DNA of 64,000 nt, taken from NCBI GenBank assembly GCA_015680685.1, contig MNCI01004036.1, forward strand, positions 97,761-161,760, in the 5' to 3' direction. Of the stretch, positions 58,383 to 64,000 are shown in pieces. The notes beneath the pieces were generated by a model. That model made no database searches, was not told the origin of the DNA, and worked only from the letters and a program-made list of their open reading frames with translations. Within the stretch, counting starts at the first letter, position 1. Every line of letters starts with the position of its first letter. The position numbers and the translations under genes are program-made. Origin of the DNA: Gnetum montanum (lineage: Eukaryota > Streptophyta > Gnetopsida > Gnetales > Gnetaceae).

Positions 58383-60337
58383 CCATATGGGGCCCTCAGT
58401 TCTTTTAAGTTTTTGTTTTACACATTTTTGTTTCACAACGTTTTTGTTTTCCACATTTTTGTTTTACAATTTTCTTTAACTTTTTTTATTTTTGTTTTAC
58501 AAATTTCTTTAACTTTTCTTGTTTTTGTTTTACAACATCGTTATACTTTTTCATTTTTTGTGTGTGTATGTGCGTGTGTGTATCCACCCTGTAAGTTTGT
58601 CACCCAATAAGTGTTCGGATTGATGGTATGAACTGTTTTCATATTGATTGCTAATGTTTGGTTTTTACCTTTAAGTCACAATGTTGATACTAAGGTATGT
58701 TTCTTTTGATATGATAGGCAATGAGATCACTTCATCCATCCTTCCACCAGTTCTATGGTCTCTCTCAGCTTGGAAATGTATAAGTCCCCTTTAATAAGAA
58801 CTTTAACGTATCGGTGACTGGGCATTTCTCAAACTAAGGAAGGACTTAAGGATCAAAAAGAGTGTGACTTCAAGGGAACTTGATGCACTTGTGTTGGCCG
58901 TCCTCTTGGGTGCTTGAATGTTTCTTCTTGAGTTTTCTTATCGTTCCGATGTTACCCAATTATCAGAAGCTAAGATAATAAGAATAATTAAGTCTTTGCA
59001 TGGTGTGGTTCTCATGCATAAAAACACAAAAAAAGAAAAAAAAATGAAAAGTGAGAATTCAAAGCATACCCCTTAGATGGAATAAACTTGGGCTCCAAGC
59101 ACTAGTTATGGAACCAAAGTGTTCCCTCTAACTAAGGCCCTTCTCGCTTCCCGTTCTCTCCTTTGTTTCATCGGAATGGTGGTGACTCTTTGGAGATACA
59201 TTCTTGTTATTCAAGTGGATGGTTCAACCAAATGTATTGATGCAAAGTCACTGGAAGTGGTTTGTTTGAGGCCAGAGTTGGAATGAGATTTTCCAAGTCA
59301 CTTTAATCATAAAAACACACAAGGGGCTATACACCACCTTGTTCTTGGGATTCCATTCCATTTTCCTCTCTCCATCCTTCTCTCCATTGTTCACCTCATT
59401 GCCGGTTGTATCATTAGTGTATATACTTTGGTTGATGCATTATTTTCTTTTCGGTAAATTCTTGCGGTTACGACTTTAACTCTTGTTCCAAATGACATTC
59501 CCAGAGCCTACGGACTCTTTGAATGTGGGATTGTCAGGGCATTAAGGGCATGAGCCTACTTTGGGGAGGATCCACTGACATTCCTATTTGGTGCACCCGT
59601 TAACTTCTTTTCCCTAACATTTTGCACTTAATTTTATTTTGTTCATTACCATCTTGCCATCTTGCCATCTACTTAATCGATGTTTTTAGTTGTCCCTTTT
59701 TATCTATCTTTCTTACTCCTTTCCTTTCTCCATTCTAACGCTACCAGAGGTTCATGATTAGTCGTGGGGGTATGGGGCCTGATTTTTTTGATTTTCTCCT
59801 AGCCCCGAAATTTTTGATTTTTGATTTTCTTCCTAACCCCTACACCTTCGGCAGTCATTATCAATATATCTCCCGATCCAAATTAGCCATGCCACAACCT
59901 AGCCAATGGACTTACACTGAAGCAAGGTATCAATTACATGATGATTTAATTACCCTTGCTAATATAAGATTGTGTTGTGTCTGCAGATGGCAATCATGCA
60001 ACAACGGATTGGATCTGGAGCAAACACTTGGAATGGAGCAGTATTGAAGCAGTTATGCAAGGAGCAAGATCGATGGTGCACTTACAAATGGACAATGAAG
60101 GCATAATCTTGGTGTTGGCAGCATCAATAGTTCTTTCTCTCTCTCTCTCTTTCTCAGCTGCCAACTAAGGCCTGATGTCATTATAATAAGGTGTTCACCC
60201 TTGTTGTCATGAACACCAGTTTTGTCAAGTCTTGTAATAATGATCTATTCACATGTCATCCCATTAGTTCCATTCCCCTCAATAATTCCATACCTTCCCA
60301 ATATTATTGTAAGGAACTCGAGGATGAGTTTTCATTC
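58383..60337 (+). other. Element F 3' non-coding region
   Basis: T-rich tracts with TTTTGTTTTACA repeats; the hairpin with arms TTGCATG/CATGCAT near 58996-59020; a mid-region AGTCGTGGGGG (59760-59770); and the acceptor-like TTGTGTCTGCAG before ATG 59987 with a 39-codon frame. A CT-rich tract follows (60131-60152). No supported long gene. Confidence 0.7.
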
Positions 60338-60350
60338 AGTCATGGGGGTA

Positions 60351-60450
60351 TGATGAGACACGATATCGCATGCACCACAATATCGTAGCCGTCGCAATAT
60401 CACATCCCATGCGATATTGCGTACGCGATATCGCGGTCCGCCGCCAAATT
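60351..60450 (+). promoter_or_regulatory. U3 cassette of LTR F: five GCGATATCGC-like palindromes
   Basis: ACGATATCGC, ACAATATCGT, GCAATATCAC, GCGATATTGC and GCGATATCGC precede the TATA box. The 5' LTR keeps two. Same motif family as LTR E. Confidence 0.72.
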
Positions 60451-61075
60451 TATAAATAAGAGGCGGCACTCCCCTTATTTTCCATCCTAGGCTTAAAGTA
60501 GGGAAACTCTGGCAGATTGATCACTCCAGAGATAGAATATTTTCCATGCACCCGCAGTAGGAGTCCCCAAGTGAACGGATCTTTATTCGAGCAGCTTTGT
60601 ACCTGAACGCAAGTTGTATACGGTAATAAAGATGAGCTTTGTGGATACACCTTGCAGTACATGGAATAGGTTTATTACATGTTATTTCCTACCTGTTATT
60701 TATTACCTGCAGTAGCATGGTATGAGTACAACTTGATTACGAGCATCCATGGATGTGTACGGCTAGTCAAGGAATCAGCTGCTCATCGTGATTAGATTCT
60801 CTCACCCTCAACTCCTAGAATACGGAATGAGTACGACTTGATTACGAGCATCTACTGATGTGTACGGCTAGTCAAGGAATTGGCTGCTCATTACGTTTAG
60901 GCTAGTTAAGTGCCTCAGTCCAACCACTTCAAGCATGTGTGTTACGTGTGGTAATCCCAATAACAATTAGCATTTGGTAGCCATAGTTGCATAGTTCAGG
61001 GTGTGTACGGCAAGTGGGAACGGATGCTGACGCTAGTTAATTCAGCCTTAGGACATTAGTTAGAGTTAGTTAATT

Positions 61076-61225
61076 CCTCAACCCTTCACCTCATAGCATA
61101 GGAGAAAAACATAAAAGACCATAAAAATCATATACCTCGGACTTACTTAACCTCAACCCTTCACCTCATAGCATAGGAGAAAAACATAAAAGACCATAAA
61201 AATCATATACCTCGGACTTACTTAA
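61076..61225 (+). repeat. 75-bp tandem duplication in the 3' LTR of F
   Basis: Two adjacent identical-looking copies, beginning CCTCAACCCTTCACCTCATA and ending CGGACTTACTTAA. The 5' LTR and LTR E have this segment once. Either a post-insertion slippage or an assembly duplication without an N. Confidence 0.85.
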
Positions 61226-61387
61226 CCATACACTGTGACAACTACAAGTAAGTCTGGGAAGACAACGAATGATTAACCCCAAGTGTTTCATGAAGCGCAT
61301 AGGCGTTTAGTCTACGGAGTTTGACCGGATCGCGCATGCTACGCTCGTTTCGTATGGTTGAGTGTAGGGGTACCTCGCCACTCATCA

Positions 61388-61951
61388 CCCAAGCATGTAG
61401 AAGAGTATGAGGAGTATTGAGTCCCCTTGAAGTCACACCCTTTACAAACCTTTTGAATCCTTCCTAATTTCAGAACTACCAAGGTCATTGATTGATTAAA
61501 ATTTTTTTTAATGGAAGGAACCTCAAATTCGTAGAACAAGGAAAACCATAGAGTTGATTAGATGGGTAGATGACATGGACTCACTGCTTGTTCCATGAAA
61601 AATAAACCATGTCAAAGCTATCAGACATTAGAATTCAAAAATAGAAACCAAACATTGACAATCACAACATTAAGCACAAACCATTATTAGTAAACAATAA
61701 TAGTGGCATTGCATCCTATGACAATAAAGCAATTTTATTAGCAAGAATGAGAAAATATCACACTTAGAAAAAACAAAACAAAGTTAAATATATAAGAAAG
61801 TGTAAAATAATCAAGGAAGGTTCAAAGGTACTAATGATGGTGTAAGATTAGAAAAATCTAAAAATAAAAAATTTGTAAAATAAATAACTTGTAAAATCAG
61901 AAAAAACATGGAAAACAAAAAAGTAGAAAAATTGAGAAGCCATTTGGACTA
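61388..61951 (-). other. Element D 3' region, pol-proximal part
   Basis: Continues D right of insertion F. The minus strand matches A from pol end to about 5290: T/A-rich tracts, then the CTTGAAGTC...ACCCTTT block near 61425. No ORF supported. Confidence 0.65.
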
Positions 61952-63112
61952 TTAGCACGGATGGCCATCTCCCCCACAATTGAGTTGGAAGGAGGAGATC
62001 CGAAAAATGGAGCGTGGTTGTACATCTGTTGAGGTGGCAGTTGCACTGGCCTATCTTGGTTTGAGGAAAGGTTTTACTTGTTGCATGTTGACCAACTATT
62101 TTTTATTTGGGCTTTTAGGTTTGTAAATTATCATGGCCCCAATGGGAAAGGTTTGATCAATTATATAAGGTACCTTCCACAATGTTTGAACTTTTTCCAT
62201 TTGAGGTACATGTCTGGGGTTCTAGTAGAGAACCTTATCTCCTAGTTGAGGTTTTACTTTCTTGATTTTGAGGTTATGATGTTGCTTACAGGATGCCTTG
62301 TGCACCTCATTCAAAGATAGGGCTACTAATCAATTTTCATTTAGCACATTCAAGTTGATCAATCTTTCTTTCTATGCTATACTTAGGTTAAGATTTAGAT
62401 CATAGGTTGTTAAAAGTGTATAAAGCTCAGATTATATTGAGAGTGTTGAAATTTTTCCATACACTAACTCGTAGGAAGAATAGCCAATAGGAAGTTTTCA
62501 TATTGAATGGTAAGCGTAGAGGGCATTGTTAAGTTTTGCACTCCAATCTTTCCTATATTTGCTAATATTTCGTGTTAGTATTTTTGTGATCTTTTGGTTA
62601 GTGACCTCTGCTTGACCATTGGCTTGGGGGTGGTAGGGTGTTGTTAATTTATGTTCAAACCCCAAGCATTGCATTAACTTTCTAATAGTGGCACTTGTGA
62701 AATGAGTTTCATTATTAGAAATTAGTGAATGTGGCATCCTAAACCTATTTATAATATTTTGTTGTATAAATTTAGCAGTAGTGGACAATGTACAATTAGT
62801 AACACCTGTTGTTTCTACCCATTTTGTGTAGTAGTTAACTGCTATGGTAATATATGCCTTTCCATTGGACATGGGTGTGATGGAACCGATGAAGTTAACA
62901 CCCCATATGTAAAAAAGTTCAAGTGGTTGAATCCACTATGGAGGACCTTCCATGTGAGTGGTTATTCCCCCATCTCATTGACAACGTTCATAAGATTTGA
63001 CAAACTGGTGGGAATCCCTAAAGATTGTAGGCCAATAGTATCTTGCCATCATGATTTTTATGGCCATGCATCTCCATGCATAGTGGCCTCTACAAGGCCC
63101 TTTGTGAGCATC
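61952..63112 (-). pseudogene. Element D integrase
   Basis: Minus strand. The zinc-binding region (63110-62970) retains GPCRGHY, ARYYWPTIF and a Cys pair written SYERC. The core has both visible Asp residues changed to Asn: IWGVNFIGS (near 62895) and ISNNETHF (near 62712). The Glu region PQANGQAEVTN is intact (near 62610). The stretch 62872-62498 is open for 124 codons. The C-terminal region continues with stops to TAA at 61954-61952 after GGDGHPC. The element is therefore integrase-dead, but it keeps the tail that C lacks. Confidence 0.85.
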
Positions 63113-64000
63113 CTAGAGAATGCATAGTTGATCTTCGTCAAGGACACACCAACGAATCAAGCCATTAGGACATACCTTGTAGAGGTGTCCATTGATTTCC
63201 ATGAAATATTTGGCCTGATGAAGAAATTGTTGCTTTTGTCTAAAGTCAAAATCTTGTGGCATCTCTTGAGTGAGAAGGTAGGTGAGGATGCCATTGTACC
63301 ATGTTGTTTCTATGGGCATTTGCTCATTTATTGCTCCTATAAAGAGGAGTTCATCTAGAAAGTAATCAGAGAGGGGGCTCTCCTCCTCTTTATTATCCAA
63401 TCTTAAGCAAGAGAGATGATCAATAACCACATTCTTAGTTCCTTTTCGATCTACCATCATGAGATTGAATTCCTGCAAGATCACAAGCCATTGTATGACA
63501 TGAGGGATTATCATTGGCTTGTTCATGAGGAAGCAGATTGCACTATGGTTTGTGTGCACAAATACTTTGTAGTCAAGCACATAGTGCTTGAACTTTTTTA
63601 GAGTGTACACCATTACCATTAATTATTTTTTATGATGGTGTAATTTAATTGTGCTCCCACAATGCTTCGACTCACATAGTGGATGTAGTATGGACATTTT
63701 TTATCATTCATCTGCATGAGCACTGCTCCCAAGCCATAGTTAGATGCATCTGTCATGATGTGAAAAAGTCTAGACCAATCTGGTGCTTGTAGGATTGGTG
63801 TCTTTATGAGTTTCTCCTTTAACTGTTGGAATGCATATTCACAGTCTTTCATCTAGATGAAAGGTGCATCTTTCTTTGTAAGCTCTACCAAAAGCTTTGC
63901 GATTTTATAGAAATTCTCTATGAATCACTGGTAGTGGCCAGTGTGTCTAAGGAATGACCAAGCATCTTTAATAGTCTCTAGTTGGCATGTTCTTTTTCGG
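63113..64000 (-). pseudogene. Element D RNase H and RT thumb (runs off the window)
   Basis: Minus strand. RT thumb from the right edge (ETIKDAWSFLRHTGHYQ, VELTKKDAPFI) with two stops, then 63852-63619 open with APDWSRLFHIMTDASNYGLGAV (RNase H start, Asp intact), then 63619-63113 open for 168 codons with TNHSAICFLMNKP (Asp-to-Asn), RKGTKNVVIDHLS and the linker to integrase (QKQQFLHQAKYFMEINGH). The RT palm and everything upstream are outside the window. Confidence 0.87.

Larger units (their letters stand above)
51134..61387 (+). mobile_element. Element F: most complete Ty3/gypsy element, nested in D
   Basis: 10.25 kb with both LTRs, primer site, gag, protease, RT, RNase H, integrase, 3' region and polypurine tract. 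All three integrase catalytic residues and the RT Asp pair are still readable, and stops are fewer than in B or C. Gag, protease, integrase and their linkers share one frame, while RT is displaced by small indels. Flanks TCCAA (51126-51130) and CCCAA (61388-61392) fit a target duplication with one mismatch if the LTR began three bases earlier. Removing F rejoins the D 3' region as seen in A. Confidence 0.9.
60351..61387 (+). repeat. 3' LTR of element F (1037 bp)
   Basis: Follows the polypurine tract AGTCATGGGGGTA (60338-60350). Starts TGATGAG and ends CTCATCA. TATAAATA is at 60451-60458 and AATAAA near 60626. It is 134 bp longer than the 5' LTR because of three extra U3 palindromes and a 75-bp tandem duplication (61076-61150 and 61151-61225). 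Confidence 0.9.
39005..64000 (-). mobile_element. Element D: Ty3/gypsy, minus strand, host of E and F
   Basis: Read on the minus strand from the right edge: RT thumb, RNase H, integrase, a pol-proximal 3' region, a spacer, an extra ORF, a polypurine tract and the 3' LTR (39866 down to 39005). E (41147-47933) interrupts the extra ORF and F (51134-61387) interrupts the 3' region; removing both restores colinearity with A/B (3' region) and C (extra ORF). The 5' half lies beyond the right edge. Same subfamily as C, but it keeps the integrase tail and 3' region that C has lost. Confidence 0.88.

Overview
The window is plant nuclear DNA made almost entirely of decayed, nested LTR retrotransposons. 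I find no host gene, rRNA, tRNA or CRISPR. The evidence for a plant is an Athila-like Ty3/gypsy pol, primer-binding sites complementary to plant tRNA-Asp, a Ty1/copia-type gag with a tRNA-iMet-like primer site, and dense C-to-T/G-to-A decay of the kind seen in methylated plant repeats. I cannot name the species.

Layout, left to right. Element A (+, only its 3' part) covers 1-7674. Element B (+) covers 7675-17575. Element C (+) covers 17576-28532. The 5' LTRs of B and C lack their first 56 and 243 bp, and each resumes exactly where the preceding element's LTR ends. The simplest reading is that A sits inside the 5' LTR of B, and B inside the 5' LTR of C. A short stretch (28533-28569) and 37970-39004 flank a minus-strand Ty1/copia-like element G (28570-37969). 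One LTR of G is split by a 3947-bp TG...CA insertion H (29282-33228). From 39005 to beyond the right edge runs minus-strand element D. It is broken by two plus-strand insertions: E (41147-47933) and F (51134-61387).

A to F belong to one Ty3/gypsy group. They share LTRs with TGATGAG/CTCATCA ends, a tRNA-Asp primer site one base after the 5' LTR, gag, protease, RT, RNase H and integrase read in one frame, a long 3' non-coding region, and an AGTCATGGGGGTA polypurine tract. All coding regions carry stops or frameshifts. A has lost RT thumb, RNase H and the integrase core; E has lost all of RT to integrase; C has lost the integrase tail. F is the most complete. C and D carry an extra, roughly 940-codon 3' ORF of unknown function, which begins just after a splice-acceptor-like sequence.

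The most striking pattern is in the LTRs. The region from the TATA box onward is shared by all the elements, but the first ~50-120 bp of U3 is a different palindrome cassette in A, B, C, D and E/F. Copy number of the palindrome differs even between the two LTRs of one element. Several single-N and long-N positions are flanked by exact or near-exact duplications and look like assembly joins.
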